Shown: positions 20,340 through 31,060 of the stretch, piece after piece | How positions within the stretch are numbered: the first letter of the stretch is position 1 | Layout of the letters: each line of letters begins with the position of its first letter | Assembly (NCBI RefSeq): GCF_040869045.1 | Contig: NC_090319.1 | Coordinates: 228,446,490-228,510,489 of the forward strand | Direction of reading: 5' to 3' | Origin: Eurosta solidaginis | Taxonomy: Eukaryota; Arthropoda; Insecta; Diptera; Tephritidae | Length of the DNA stretch: 64,000 nt | Notes under the pieces: model-generated | What the model was told of the DNA's origin: nothing | Seen by the model: the letters and a program-made list of their open reading frames with translations, nothing else | Databases searched by the model: none | Made by a program: the position numbers and the translations under genes

Positions 20340-20468
20340 CATATTAATTTCTTAAGTTTAGTATGTAACATACTTGTATTCTTTAGATAATAGTGTATGT
20401 ACTTGTTGTTAGTAGTCTGTAAGAAACTTTGTTTCATTAACGGTATTACAATAAATAAATAAATAAAT

Positions 20469-20671
20469 GGGGCAGTTTAGTCGTGATTGCAGTCTTAATG
20501 TGAGAGGCTATACACCCTGCGCAGATTCGACCCCTTGTTCGTGAAAGGTAGTATACCTTACTGTTTCGTAACACATCTTAAATAGCGTCTATCTTACACA
20601 GATGTTTATATATATTTTTTAACACATCCAAATTCGCAAACTGAATTATACACTTCGTTTTGTATGTACAG
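20469..20671. other. Unassigned spacer
   Basis: 203 bp after the N1 tail, with no frame or repeat that I recognise. It includes the target side of the N1 insertion, but the matching left TSD lies outside the window. Confidence 0.5.
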
Positions 20672-21238
20672 TACAGTCGGAAAGTATTAGAACAAGATAA
20701 AAAACGAAGTTGATGTTGAAATAGCCTCAGAAATGTATTTTTCCAGATTAAAAATGGTCAAGCGAAAGGAAATATCCGTCGAAATACGAGCCCAAATCAT
20801 TATTTTGCGACTTCAGGGAAAAACTGTCGAGAAATAGCCAAACTTTTGAAAATATCTCTGTTTTCAGTTCATACTGCCTTAGGAGATATCAAAATACTAA
20901 CAGGAAACAGGAGGAAAAAATACTAACAGGAAACGATCTGGTCGACCAAGAAAGACAAATCAAAGAATCGACAACAAAATATACGCAATAAGTAGGGCCA
21001 ATCGGCGAAAATCTGCATCATAAATTCGTGCTGAAATCGATGAAGACTTGGATTCACCAATATCGCTCACGACAGTCAAAGGCCGGTTTAAAGAAAAAGG
21101 GTTGATTGGACGCATTGCTGTCGGAATAAATAAAGAGAAAAGACTAAAGTTCGCTCAAAAACATATTGACTGGACGATTGATCAGTGGAAGTCAGTCTTA
21201 TGGTCAGACGAATCAAAATTCGAACTTTTCGGTAGCCT
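20672..21238 (+). pseudogene. Tc1/mariner-type transposase, 5' part
   Basis: Begins with a Tc1-like terminus (CAGTCGGAAAGTATTAGAAC at 20672). The frame from about 20757 gives an N-terminal helix-turn-helix (KRKEISVEIRAQIIILRLQG, then KLLKISLFSVHTALGDIK), a GRPRKT AT-hook-like motif, a second DNA-binding part and WKSVLWSDESKFELFGS, which contains the first catalytic Asp (WSDE). A short tandem duplication (AAAATACTAACAGGAAAC near 20890-20935) and stops break it. It ends at a MITE-like element at 21239; I could not find the remaining catalytic residues beyond it. Confidence 0.75.
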
Positions 21239-21675
21239 CAGAGTACGCTTACACAGCCACCGATTTTGATCGCCCGATGCCGGTCGTAATCGTACGATAA
21301 AAATAAACACATGTATTCAGATGAGCGTGTGTACATTTCAACCGATCACCGAATTGTTGTCGGCCGTTGTCGTTTTTCACTGCCGACAAATTGGCTCGTG
21401 TTCAATTTTATCGTCTGATAAATTGCGTACATTTACTGTGAAAAATTAATTATTTGTGCGGTGGACTGAAAAATTAATTAATTGTTTGCAAAACAGGCGC
21501 CCTTTATGTGATAAGCACATAAAACCATAAACGAAAAGCGTATTTTTGATAAAAAGTAAAATGTAAGAAAAAAGCTGCCGGCCGATAATCGGTTGCAATT
21601 TTAATACCAGCCCGGCCGATTTCATCAGCTGATTCCAATTTTTCGGTTTATCGGTGGCTGTGTAACCGTACTCTG
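21239..21675. mobile_element. MITE-like element with ~26-bp inverted ends
   Basis: 437 bp with left end CAGAGTACGCTTACACAGCC and the right end inverted with one difference (CAGAGTACGGTTACACAGCC); the match runs on through ACCGAT. No coding capacity. It abuts the Tc1-like frame. No clean TSD is seen, so the superfamily is open. Internal CCGATxxxCGG-type motifs recur. Confidence 0.7.
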
Positions 21676-22640
21676 TGGGTATTCTGGGAATATTATTGTA
21701 AATGGGGTCCTTTTTTGTGCGGTATGGCCAGCCGCAAGAGGTATGGCGAGTAAAATTGAAAATGTATAAACTCACCGGACCACAATGCAAATTTCTCACT
21801 CTCTCAGGAACTTTTCTTCACAAGAAAACTAGAAAACAATGTATAGTTTTAACGGCGTATTTATTGAAATGTATATATGTTTGGTAGTACACATTAATTT
21901 ATTAGGTTTTAGCTTTATGAGGTGGGTTTGGTCAAAGGCTGAGGTATGCTCAAGTCAATGCAGAGTCGGATGGAGGTCCCACTTCCCCCAACCTAAATAA
22001 ATACACAGCAAAATAGTGTTTTGATTTCGAACACACACGCACACGCGGCTCTCAGGCTAAAATATCCACAACCTTGAATCCAGGAGAGAGAGAGAGAGAT
22101 GTTCCCTAGGTAGTGTCGCTGAGAATTTATTATAATCTAACGACGACGGCTCTCCACAGAGAGAGATATAGTGCTAGCTAGCGGTGGCTCAGATGCTGAA
22201 GACGACGGTGAATGACGGTGGCTCTCCCCAAGGGGTGATAATGGCGGAAGTACCATCGGCAGAACCGACCTTGTAACTTTACCCCCCTCGACCTAAAGGG
22301 AGTCCCTAGAATGTATTTATATTGGCTCGGGCAGTCTGCCAGGGTAGTGGGGGAATCCGCCCCGCCACTTGCGTTGGGACGGGTTTCATTCCTACCGGAG
22401 AGGGCTGCTCGTGCATTACCTTTCCAGTGAGTAATATGGGGTGTAAATCCCGTCTTACTCACCGGAAATGTGGGTAAACCGGCAGGGCGTCCGATAGGCA
22501 GGGGGCGTACCATCGGTGAAACCGACCTTGTAACGCACCCTCCTAACCCAAAGGGCACCCCTTGTCGACCGCCAATGGTGGTCGGCACGCACTTCACTTA
22601 CCTAAGGCGAAGTGTGCCTGGTGAATTCCGACAAATCACT
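21676..22640. other. Unassigned; GC-rich part with an internal ~65-bp duplication
   Basis: 21676-22040 holds nothing I recognise. From about 22180 it is GC-rich, and a motif of about 65 bp occurs twice (22241-22310 and 22506-22565, both containing ACCATCGG and ACCGACCTTGTAAC). Read on the minus strand, a stretch around TAATGCACGAG resembles the leader of LOA-1 (a TTACTCA ... GGTAATGC pair), so it could be the 5' leader of another LOA-like element. An AGAGAG microsatellite lies at 22084-22099. Confidence 0.35.
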
Positions 22641-24180
22641 TTATTCATATGCAACTATGAACACATTGGGAATTATGCTCACATTGTCGCGCACAGCGCG
22701 CCACGAATGAAAATTCCCAAGCATTGTGCGTTCACCATCGCTGGCTTGTCTTGTGCTTGCGCGATGGTTGTTGGGCCAGTACGTATGTATATGTATGTCG
22801 GTAAATACAATACTAGGGGTGGGCAGTAAATGGAACATATAATGTTAGGGGTGGGCGCTAAATGGGAAATAGATATTGTGGCGTAGCATTTGCTACGTTA
22901 CAGCTTTAGAAAAGAATGTTCTGCCAAAATGTGTGTATCCAATGAATTGCGTAGGTAAAAAAAGTGCTGACGCCGGAAGATGGCTGCATAACCCAAACTT
23001 TATTTTTCCAACTATGCCGCGTTCAACTGATTTGGAATCTTTGCAACACCTATTAGAAGATGAAGCGGCATTAATTAGGAAGATTTTCGTCGGAAGTTGG
23101 GATCGGTAATCTGCAGATTTTAGAAACCGATCGCTTGTTAAGTCCTTGTTGGATGTAGATCCGTGACACGGCCTAACAGCCATTGATTGGGGGGCAACCG
23201 GTCATCCTTTCTTAAAACAAGTTCTCCCACCGATAAATTTGGTTCTGGTTGTCTCCACTTAGGGCGAGCTTGAAGATGGGAGAGCCAATCCGTGGACCAT
23301 GTTGTCCAGAACTGTTGGACCAAACGTTGCAGTTCAAAATATTGTGTAGACAAAGATTTGTTTGCAGCCGACGTTTCCCGTGGAGACAGCAAGGCATCCC
23401 CTATTAAAAATGTCCTGGAGTGGGCACCAACAAGTCATCGGGATCTGAGGTTAGTGGGCATAATGGCCTCGAATTGGGCCACGCCTCATACGAATTAAAA
23501 CGGTTGATAACTGTTAATATGTCAGTCGCGTTTCACCGACGGCTCTTTTTAAATGGTATTTGATGGATTTTACATTGGCCTCCCAAAGCCCGCCAAAGTT
23601 GGGGGAATGAGGTGGATTGAAATGCCATTGAATATGTTGCTCAGTTAGTTTGGGAATTACTTCACGTTCAAACTCATCTCCAAATTTTTGGTAATTGGGT
23701 TTGAGGATGGCTTCTGCACCAATGAAAATAGTGCAACAGTCACTGTAAATGTCGTGACAAAGTCCACGTCGTCCAAGAAATCGATGTAAAGCCCATAAAA
23801 AATGTTCGGTAGACAGGCTGGTGACTGCAATGTAGCCTTTCGATACAGTGTTCCCTCGATACTTCGACGATTTCAATTCAATGGCACCTGTGTAGTCGAT
23901 TCCAGTTGCTATAAACGCGCGTTGAGGGGGTTTAACTCGTTGAGCGGGCAAGTCTCCCATTAATTGCGTCAATGACTGGGGTTTAGAAAGCACGTGATGC
24001 AATGTCGAAGGTGATACGCACTGTTTTTTGGCCATGTATTATCCAAAACTGCCGTCGAATGTATGCTAGCGATAATTGCGTGCCACCATGTGAAGTGATT
24101 TGATGAGCGAAGTTAATGAGTAGTTTCGTGAAATGATGATTATTTGGAAAAATCATAGGATGCCTTTTATCGTATGGCAA
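22641..24180 (-). pseudogene. BEL-1: BEL/Pao integrase and C-terminal region
   Basis: Minus strand. 24180-23983: integrase zinc-binding region (HHFTKLLINFAHQITSHGG, then LAYIRRQFWII). 24035-23514: integrase core (AFIATGIDYTGAIEL with first D; YSDCCTIFIGAE with second D, the usual GTNF changed; PPHSPNFGGLWEANVKSIKY with the E). 23392-23138: the C-terminal domain typical of BEL/Pao (VQQFWTTWSTDWLSHLQAR, KDDRLPPNQWLLGRV). The polyprotein end is at about 23071. Then about 430 bp to 22641 that may hold the 3' LTR, but no LTR pair is visible. Several frame breaks. Confidence 0.8.
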
Positions 24181-24657
24181 ATTTGAAAAGAAAAGAAAAT
24201 GAAATCAAATAAATTTAAACAACCATTAGAACTTAAGAACTTAATTCACACAATAGAATTAAAACACAAAAAAAGTTTTTTTAATTACAAAAAATAAATT
24301 TAAGTCCTACTTTAGAACTAGACTTTAGAATTTAATTCTTTAATTAGATCTAAGCATAGATGTAGATTTAAATTTTAAAAGACTGTCAAACTTTTTTAAG
24401 ATAAATTACATCATTACATTACAGAAGAATTTGGCCAATTCTTCTTTTCCAAAGAGGGATGGTGTAAGGTAACCCTTATGGTAAGTGTTGCTGGACCATA
24501 AAGTCAAGCAATGCTTATTAAATACAACCAACATTCACAATGAGGGACCTGACCAGACGTGAATTTGAGTAGCTCGCATTTTTACATCGTTGTAAGGTAT
24601 ATATAAATAAATATATATATTAGAATCTAATCTTATAATTAAATAAAAAGACTATAG
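24181..24657. other. AT-rich spacer, nothing recognised
   Basis: 477 bp of AT-rich sequence between BEL-1 and the 3' tail of LOA-2. No frame, no clear repeat apart from a TATATA stretch near 24600-24620. Confidence 0.5.
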
Positions 24658-24767
24658 GTAGGTAGGTAGGTGAAATGGCTGCGACCCTTGTCGCCCAAGT
24701 AACTATTTAAAGCCGTTTTGATGCAATGTAACTCGTCTAAAACCTACGGAATGTTACGGTCAATGTA

Positions 24768-27700
24768 CTACAACCAGCCAGAGTTGTTGATAAAATTAAG
24801 GATATTCGGGATTGCTATCACAGATAAACCTCTGAGGTCTTCTAGAAACGGGGTTCCAAGGAGCCTTAGTCGGGCTCTAGCTAGAGCCGGGCATTTACAC
24901 ATAAAGTGTTCTACTGTCTCCCTTGCAGTCGGATTTTTGCAGCTTCTGCAGTAGTCGTTATACGGAATGTCCATCTTTTCCGCATGCGTACCTACTGCCC
25001 AATGACCGGTGCAGACTGCTATCAGTTTGCGTGTGTTAGTCCTGGATTTATTCAGAAGACTTCTCGTCCTCTTTCCATCATAGTTTGGCCAAATGGATTT
25101 TGCTATTGCACAGGTCGTGATGTTATTCCACTTTGTTTGTGCTTTCTTCAAGCAGAAGCTTTGGATATTCCCCTTGGCTACTGCTAAGGGTATGCCTACT
25201 TCGACACTGGTTGTTTCTCCGCTCATCTCTGATGAGCCCCTGCGTGCCAGCTCGTCGGCCTTCTCGTTACCCTCTATCCCCCTATGACCCGGGACCCAGA
25301 TAACGCATAGTTCTAGATCGGTGGTTAACTGGGATATGAGTCGCTTACAATCCCACACTAATTTTGAGTTAATGCTGCTTGGCTATCCGACAGGATGCAA
25401 ACTTTACCAGCTAAGTTCAAGCCCTCCAGTGATTTGCAGGCTTGCCAAATTACGAGGATTTCTGCTTGAAACACGCTGCAGTGCGATGGGAGTCTGAATG
25501 ATGCAGACAAATCTAGGGACTCAGAGTAGACTCCGGCCCCCACTCCCGATTCCATCTTGGAGCCGTCGATGTAGATTTGGTTGTCGACCCTTATGCCCGG
25601 GTTTCTCTTCCCCTCGTTCCTGCTTGGAATGGCGGTATTACAACCGTACTCAAACTTCAGTTTGCGAGGTTAGTAATCTGTCTCGGAACATGTACCATCC
25701 GGAAGTTTCTTTAGGATACTACTATGACCTTGCTGAGTATCCTTCCAACACCCAGACTCCCTGAGTATCAGTGCGGTTTGTCACGAGGTACAAAGTATAT
25801 GCAAGTCGATCGGAAGCAGGTGCAAAATGGGGTCTAAAGCAGCTCTGGGACAAGTGCGTCCGGCCCCTATGGCACCAACACACGCAGTGCGTTAGACTTT
25901 TTGCAGGCTGGTGAGATTCTAGCTCTTACTTAGAACTTCCCAGCAGACTATGGAACCATAGGTAAGCACCGGTCGCACCACCGCCTCGTACATCCAAAGT
26001 ACCATGCTTGGCCTGAGCCCCCATTTCTTACCAAACATTGATTTTCAGGCATAGAAGGCGATGCAGGCCTTCCGTACCCGCTCTTCGATGCATACTTTCC
26101 AATTCAACTTGCAGTCAATTGTTAGTCCCAGATACTTGGTACTCGATGACAGGGTTAGTTGCTAGCCGTTTAAGAATAGTAGTCTGAAGGTAGGTGGCTT
26201 GTACTTCCACGTGAAGAGAAGCAGGTCCGTCTTGTCGGGATTTAACCTAAGGCCACATCCCTGTGCCCACCTGCTGAGTTTATTCAAGGCCCTTTCCATG
26301 ATATCGCTCATTACGGAGGCGAAAAGACCAGAAACCAAGATCGCCACGTCGTCGGCATATGCCACGATCGTCACCCCCCCACCCCCCCTGCGTTAAGTTT
26401 TCCTAGGATTTCATTTATGCTGATCAACCAAAGCAGAAGTGAACGCACCCCACCCTGTGGTGTGCCTCTGCATACCTGCTTGCCAACACTAGCTGCGCCT
26501 AGCTCTGCTGTTATTTCGCGGTTGCCCCTGCCCTACCGAGGCCAGCCTCAATCGCTTCGGCTCTTACATTGTTAAACGCGCCTTCCACATCAACAAACGC
26601 AGCCAGAGTGAACTGCTTGTGATGAAAGGACTTTTTCACCGTTCGAACTACCTCATGTAACGCGGTTTCTGTGGATTTCCTTCTCAGGTACGCGTGCTGT
26701 GCCGTGGAAAGTGTAGCCTCGCCTAGAAGCTCCCGTATATGTATATCCAGTAGCCTTTCGAACGTTTTCAGAACAAAGGACGTGAGACTTATTGGCCGAA
26801 AGTCTTCGGCAACTTCATGCCCCCTTCTGCCGCCCTTAGGGATGAAAACCACCTTTGTTTTCGTCCACAAGACCGGAATGTGGTTGAGACGAATGCATGC
26901 CTCGAAGATCTCCTTTAGTCCCTTAACCAAAGATTTTTGAGTCTTCTGCAGCATAATAGGTAGAATACCATCCACGCCCGGTGATTTATATGGAGAGAAG
27001 CTATCTATTGCCCAGGCAATTTTCTTCTCCGCTAAAAGGTTGTCTACGAGGCCAACAGGTACTTCCTGATGTGCCGTCTCTATATCGCGTACTCCCTCCC
27101 CCGCTCCATCCGGAAAGTGAGAACCTATAAGGATATTTAGAGTCTCAGCCGCCGATCCTGCCCATGTTTCATCGGCACGCTTGACAAATGTCTTGTTTGA
27201 ATGACTCTTGGCAAGAATCTTTCCCAGCCTGGCTGAGTCCTTCGTGGACTCAATCGACTCGCATCGTTCTCGCCAGGAGCTTGATTTTGCTGTCCATATG
27301 GCTTATACTCCTGGAAATCGTTCCTGAAGTGACAGTCGCTGACAGGTCGCTGAGATTTTTCTCCCAACACGGTGTGCAGGTATTTTTGCTCCTCGAAATT
27401 GGACAGGCGACTTTAAAGGCCATCTGAAAAATTTTCTCCAGAGACCGGACTCGGTCGTCAAGACTGTCTGTAGATTGAATAAGCGTCCTACATCTATGGA
27501 GCCTATCACTGACTATCTTGTCAAATAGGCTCCACGACGTCCGTTTAGGGTACCTGTGTGGCTGACTTATTTCTTTTTCCCAGTCTGTGTTGAAAAGGAT
27601 CAACCGGTGATCCGACAGGGAAAGTTTTTTCGACACCTCCCAGTTTCTTACCGTAAGCTCCTGGGAGTCAGATGTTAGTGTTATATCAAGGACTTCCTCC

Positions 27701-28020
27701 CACCCCGGGTAGTTCGCCGTACTCGGAAAACTAATGGTGGGAGAGCTGCCCTTCTTAAATACTTAAAGGTTGTTAGCTAATATAAATTCATAAGAGACTG
27801 ACCCCGTTCGTTTATCTCGCTGCTCCCCCAAACCGCGTGCCTTGAGTTGGCGTCGCAACCCATCACGACCGTCTCCTTCGTGGTTGTTTGTGCTATCATT
27901 TGCGTGACCTCCTCTGGAGGAGCGGGCCGCTAGTGGGCCTTATAAACCGTGGCGGTCGTCAAAGTTCGGCCGCTTCTTGACTCGACCTTGACCACAGCAA
28001 CGTCGTAACTACTGAAATTA
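24768..28020 (-). pseudogene. LOA-2 ORF2: endonuclease part, RT, RNase H
   Basis: Minus strand. MGCDANSRHAVWGSS (about 27840) and LSLSDHRLILF (27636 onward) are endonuclease landmarks. RT: DGILPIMLQ, FRPISLTSFVLKTFE and AFVDVEGAFNN (26511-26975), a frame break, then AYADDVAIL (26162-26374, YADD kept). RNase H: IDGSKM, FQAEILVI, LSDSQAAL (25358-25570), then VIWVPGHRGIEGNEKADELA (25358-25240), so all four acidic positions can be found. The C-terminus has C-x2-C-x8-H-x4-C (CRSC ... EHFMCKC) at about 24870-24960. Broken into at least six frames. Confidence 0.85.
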
Positions 28021-28049
28021 GGTAAAAAGAAAGCATTAATAGTATTCCT

Positions 28050-28725
28050 AACGGTGCCACTGTCGCCGGGAAAACCTTCACTTTGGCCTCCTTCAGGCCA
28101 AACTTCAGGCGGTTCCCCTTCGCTCGAGTGCCCCCAAGGACTTGTTGCTGATCAGCAGCAGCACGGGCTGGCTATTTTTCTGTAATTGCTCTACCTTGAC
28201 CAGAACCCAGTCGTCCATCGGGACGTCCGAGTTCTGGAGCTTTAGGCAGTGTATTATCTTCTATGCATCCAGTTTCAGCTTTGGCATTTTGCGTAGCCAG
28301 ATGCGCGCCCGGGGCCTCCTGGGAATCATCGAAACTGAGATGAACTTAACGTAAGCTGCCGGAACTTCCCTCCCTGACCACCTCTCTTTAAGTGGGTCTG
28401 TCCAATGCCGCAGCACTGGTAGAAGCGCCGTCAGTCTGCCTGGAGTACTTCTCTTTCTTGACGTTGCGCTCGTTCACCTCTCGCGCTTCGCCGACTTTTT
28501 GAGCTGTTTGTTGTTTGCTTGTTTGGGGCTTCACTGCGGGCTTGTGCGCGAGGGAGGTCTCGTACTCCTTGACCACTGCCTCGCACCACACCTTATCTTC
28601 GGCGGCCCGCTCGTGAGCCTCACATTTTCCTCATTCTGGGATATCTTCTTGAGGATGAAGAGAGCCCTCAGATACCTAGCTTTCAGCAGAGTGCCTGAAG
28701 TCTTCTTCGACCTCTTGGGAGCCAT
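28050..28725 (-). pseudogene. LOA-2 ORF1 remnant
   Basis: Starts MAPKRSKKTSGT at 28725. A basic N-terminus and a charged helical stretch (FILKKISQNEENVRL) are followed after a frame break by a Lys/Gln-rich linker and, around 28100-28330, RIWLRKMPKLKLD ... VPMDDWVLVKVE ... LLLISNKSLGALERRG, the C-terminal fold also seen in the LOA-3 ORF1. I see no CCHC knuckles. Likely an RNA-binding RNP protein in life. Confidence 0.6.
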
Positions 28726-28899
28726 TTGACTCGTGTGCTCTTCTTTCTATTTTGTATTTGGTTATTGATTTGGCTGGGTGCGACACGGGTACTATGGCTG
28801 GTACCCTGGGCGACCTCTTTGACGCTCTCCTGGCTGCTAGCCCGAAGATCCTCTTCAGAGAACTCAGAACGCTCCCTTTCTCCCCCTACTTTTTATTTT

Positions 28900-29287
28900 T
28901 TCTGTTAATTTTTGACATAAAGTTCCCACGAGTGTGCATGGAATGGTTAGTCAACCCCCGGCAGAGCCAACATACCGGGGGTAAAGCACTTATACAACCG
29001 ACCTTTCCCGGGCATCGGAGGGGACCATCCGCGATCAGCCTTTCGATATACACCCACTGACCACACAGCCATCGGCACGGGTACCTCAACACCTTGGCTT
29101 GGGTGTTGTTGGTGCGGCAATCCTCACATCTCCTGCAGCGACAAGTGATGCGTTCTTCTGAACACGCCGTTGACGCTGTAGGACATATGAGGCTTTCATC
29201 ATAGTTCGTCTCGTGTTGGGACCCCTCCGCTGAGGAGATTCCAACATGATACTTAAGCCCCTTCTCCACAACAAGGCGACCAACATT
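28900..29287 (-). other. LOA-2 5' leader region
   Basis: GC-rich, no intact frame. It contains (minus strand) an ACCCCGGT ... CTCTGCCGGGGGTTGAC hairpin-like stretch, paralleled by ACCCCAGGTATAGAGGATCT ... CCTGGGGTGGAC in the LOA-3 leader at 30840-30905. The shared layout suggests a conserved leader structure in this group. Confidence 0.45.
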
Positions 29288-31060
29288 GAAGGGTATAATA
29301 TACTGTATAATAAAGTAAAGTAAAGTGCATCAATTATTTTATTGAAATCGGTATTTTCGTGGGTACAATAAAAGTATTATCGTGTGCCTTACTCAAGCGG
29401 CATTAAAGCGGCTCTCGTGCCTCATCATCACGCCAGGAAAAAGGCGTTTCGGGCGACAATTTGTGTCCACCACTATGGACATATATATGACCACAATGGT
29501 CATCCTACAGGCTGCTCACCGACCACCTCCACCACTGTCAAGACGCCGTATTCGTCAGACATTAACTCCTCTCTAGTGTAAGCACTAAGCCTGTCCAGCG
29601 TTAGCGAGAAGATCGAAGGCGAGTTCCCGCCCGACGTGTCATTCGTCGGACTGACCGTGTTTGGTTCTGCGTCCTCCTCCTCGCTCTCCGCTTTCTCTGG
29701 CTCTGTTTCCAGCTCCGGATCATAGGCCGCCTTCCAGTCGTTCGAGTAAACCTTAATCCTCACGGTGTCGAAACCGAATTTAATAGCGCTATCCGCGCGC
29801 TCCAAAAAAGGCAGTGACTCCTTGTTGAGCAAAAGTATCGCCTGACGCGTCGCCCTGGTGCTATGCTCCAGCTTCAGGACTGTCAAACAAGAGCAAGCTA
29901 GCTCTGGGTTGAAGGTCCTTATGACCTCAAGGACTCCCTCTGGATCATCCGGCTTGGGATGTCCTTGACGTCGGCAGCCCTGAGCATCGCATCAGGGTAG
30001 AACTCACCCAACCTAGTCACCGCCTTTTGTACAAGTCGGCTGACCTCTGATCATCGCAGGCCACCAACTTGACTTGCCCCTGATGCCCACCCACATCTTT
30101 GCAAGCAGGTGGAGTTCCAGGGTTCTCCCTTACTAAGGCGACTGAAAAACTGGCTATTTCGGGCCTTATCCAGTCCCATTTTTCCTTGAAGATCTGCTCC
30201 TTTTCAGGATTAGATTCAAAGACCCCCACAAGCATGCTACTGGTAGCAACCTCTGCGAAGGAGGGGCTTTTGTTTCTAAACCTCTTAGCATCATTCTGTA
30301 CAACCTCCATCGAACGGTTGCGCTTACCGGAAGCCTGTTCCCTCACCGGAGCAGACCTCTTAAAATCAGGGACGATGGCTTTCGCCCACTTAATTTCCGC
30401 CCCTAACTCCTCAACGTCCCCAGGCAACGCCATGGAGAGCAATTTAGGGACGATCGCCAACCTTTTCAGGATGCGTATAGCCACCTGCCTATGCCTACTG
30501 CGCATCTGTGAGGGAGGCGGCCTATCCTTCCTTTGGCTGTGCGCCGGAGGCAAGCGGACGGGCTGCTTCCCCATGCTAGCAGCTCCCCCGGTAGCAAACT
30601 GCCTACCGAGAGGGTTACTAACAGAGCTCCCCTAGACGAAGTTATGGGCAATTAACAAGGCCCCGGCGCCACCTGAAGCCTTTGCGCACTACACGCAATA
30701 GCCGCGCCGCGGCTTGTAGAGGGGCCCTGCATTGCACGAGCTCCCAGATTGATGGGTATTACCCCTTCCGGTTTTTTAGGAGTTCCGGCCTCGTTACAAT
30801 TATTTTTATTTCTAGAAACTTCCATTACTGAAACCCACGATTTACGGAGAACGGGGTTGTCCACCCCAGGCAGAGATCCTCTATACCTGGGGTAAGGCCA
30901 AGATTACAACTGGGTGTGGGCTGGTTCCCAGAGGGCTCCGTTAGCGACTGGACTATTTGAGGGGGCCACCAGCCAGGCTGACCATCGGCACGGCAAAGCA
31001 TAACACCACCGGTGCGGCCCTCCTTGAGACCACGTTCAAGAGCCACTTCCATATGCCAGA
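29288..31060 (-). mobile_element. LOA-3: LOA-like leader plus ORF1, no ORF2
   Basis: Minus strand: GC-rich leader 30600-31060, ORF1 30574-29500, then about 210 bp ending in TTTAC repeats (29310-29330). No endonuclease or RT follows before LOA-2 begins. Either LOA-2 cut it off, or it is an ORF1-only derivative with its own 3' tail. The tail-like repeat favours the second reading weakly. Confidence 0.65.
29500..30574 (-). pseudogene. LOA-3 ORF1
   Basis: 30574-30017: basic/proline-rich start, VPKLLSMALPGDVEELG, RFRNKSPSFAEVATSSMLVG, EKWDWIRPEIASFSVALV, VKLVACDDQRSADLYKRR. Two frame changes around 29970-30015 interrupt FYPDAMLRAADVKDIPS and PDDPEGVLEVIRTFNPEL; then 29886-29500: TVLKLEHSTRATRQAILLLN, IKFGFDTVRIKVYSND and an acidic tail. 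The conserved C-terminal fold (LVACxDxRS ... LVLNKES ... SYGF) is the ORF1 signature I associate with LOA-type elements. Almost intact apart from the two shifts. Confidence 0.7.

Larger units (their letters stand above)
1..20468 (+). mobile_element. N1: CR1/jockey-like non-LTR retrotransposon, partly tandem-duplicated and nested
   Basis: Pieces of one element, in order: ORF1 7-888, endonuclease start 1005-1588, endonuclease end 5514-5966, linker and RT 7906-9281; then a second copy of the later part: 13148-13589, 14505-15053, 19049-20339 and a 3' tail of AATA repeats ending near 20468. Everything between is younger insertion. Both copies share the same disabling changes (a frame break after residues NTNDKIIFIH, and an extra T giving a stop after TLKMC), so the duplication happened after the element died. 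The left end lies outside the window. Clade is inferred from a PHD-like ORF1 plus APE endonuclease and RT without RNase H; jockey versus CR1 is not settled. Confidence 0.85.
24658..29287 (-). mobile_element. LOA-2: LOA-clade-like non-LTR retrotransposon
   Basis: Minus strand, with a 3' tail of CTAC repeats at 24658-24672. Order: 5' leader (28900-29287), ORF1 (about 28050-28725), endonuclease remainder, RT, RNase H with a C-terminal Cys/His motif. The first part of the endonuclease is missing: ORF1 runs into the middle of the endonuclease near 28020, so there is an internal deletion. Related to, but clearly different from, LOA-1. No TSD found, because the right edge abuts LOA-3. Confidence 0.8.

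Noticed and set aside
30099..30635. 178-codon plus-strand frame at 30.1 kb
   Set aside because: Antisense of the LOA-3 ORF1, which has recognisable conserved blocks on the other strand.
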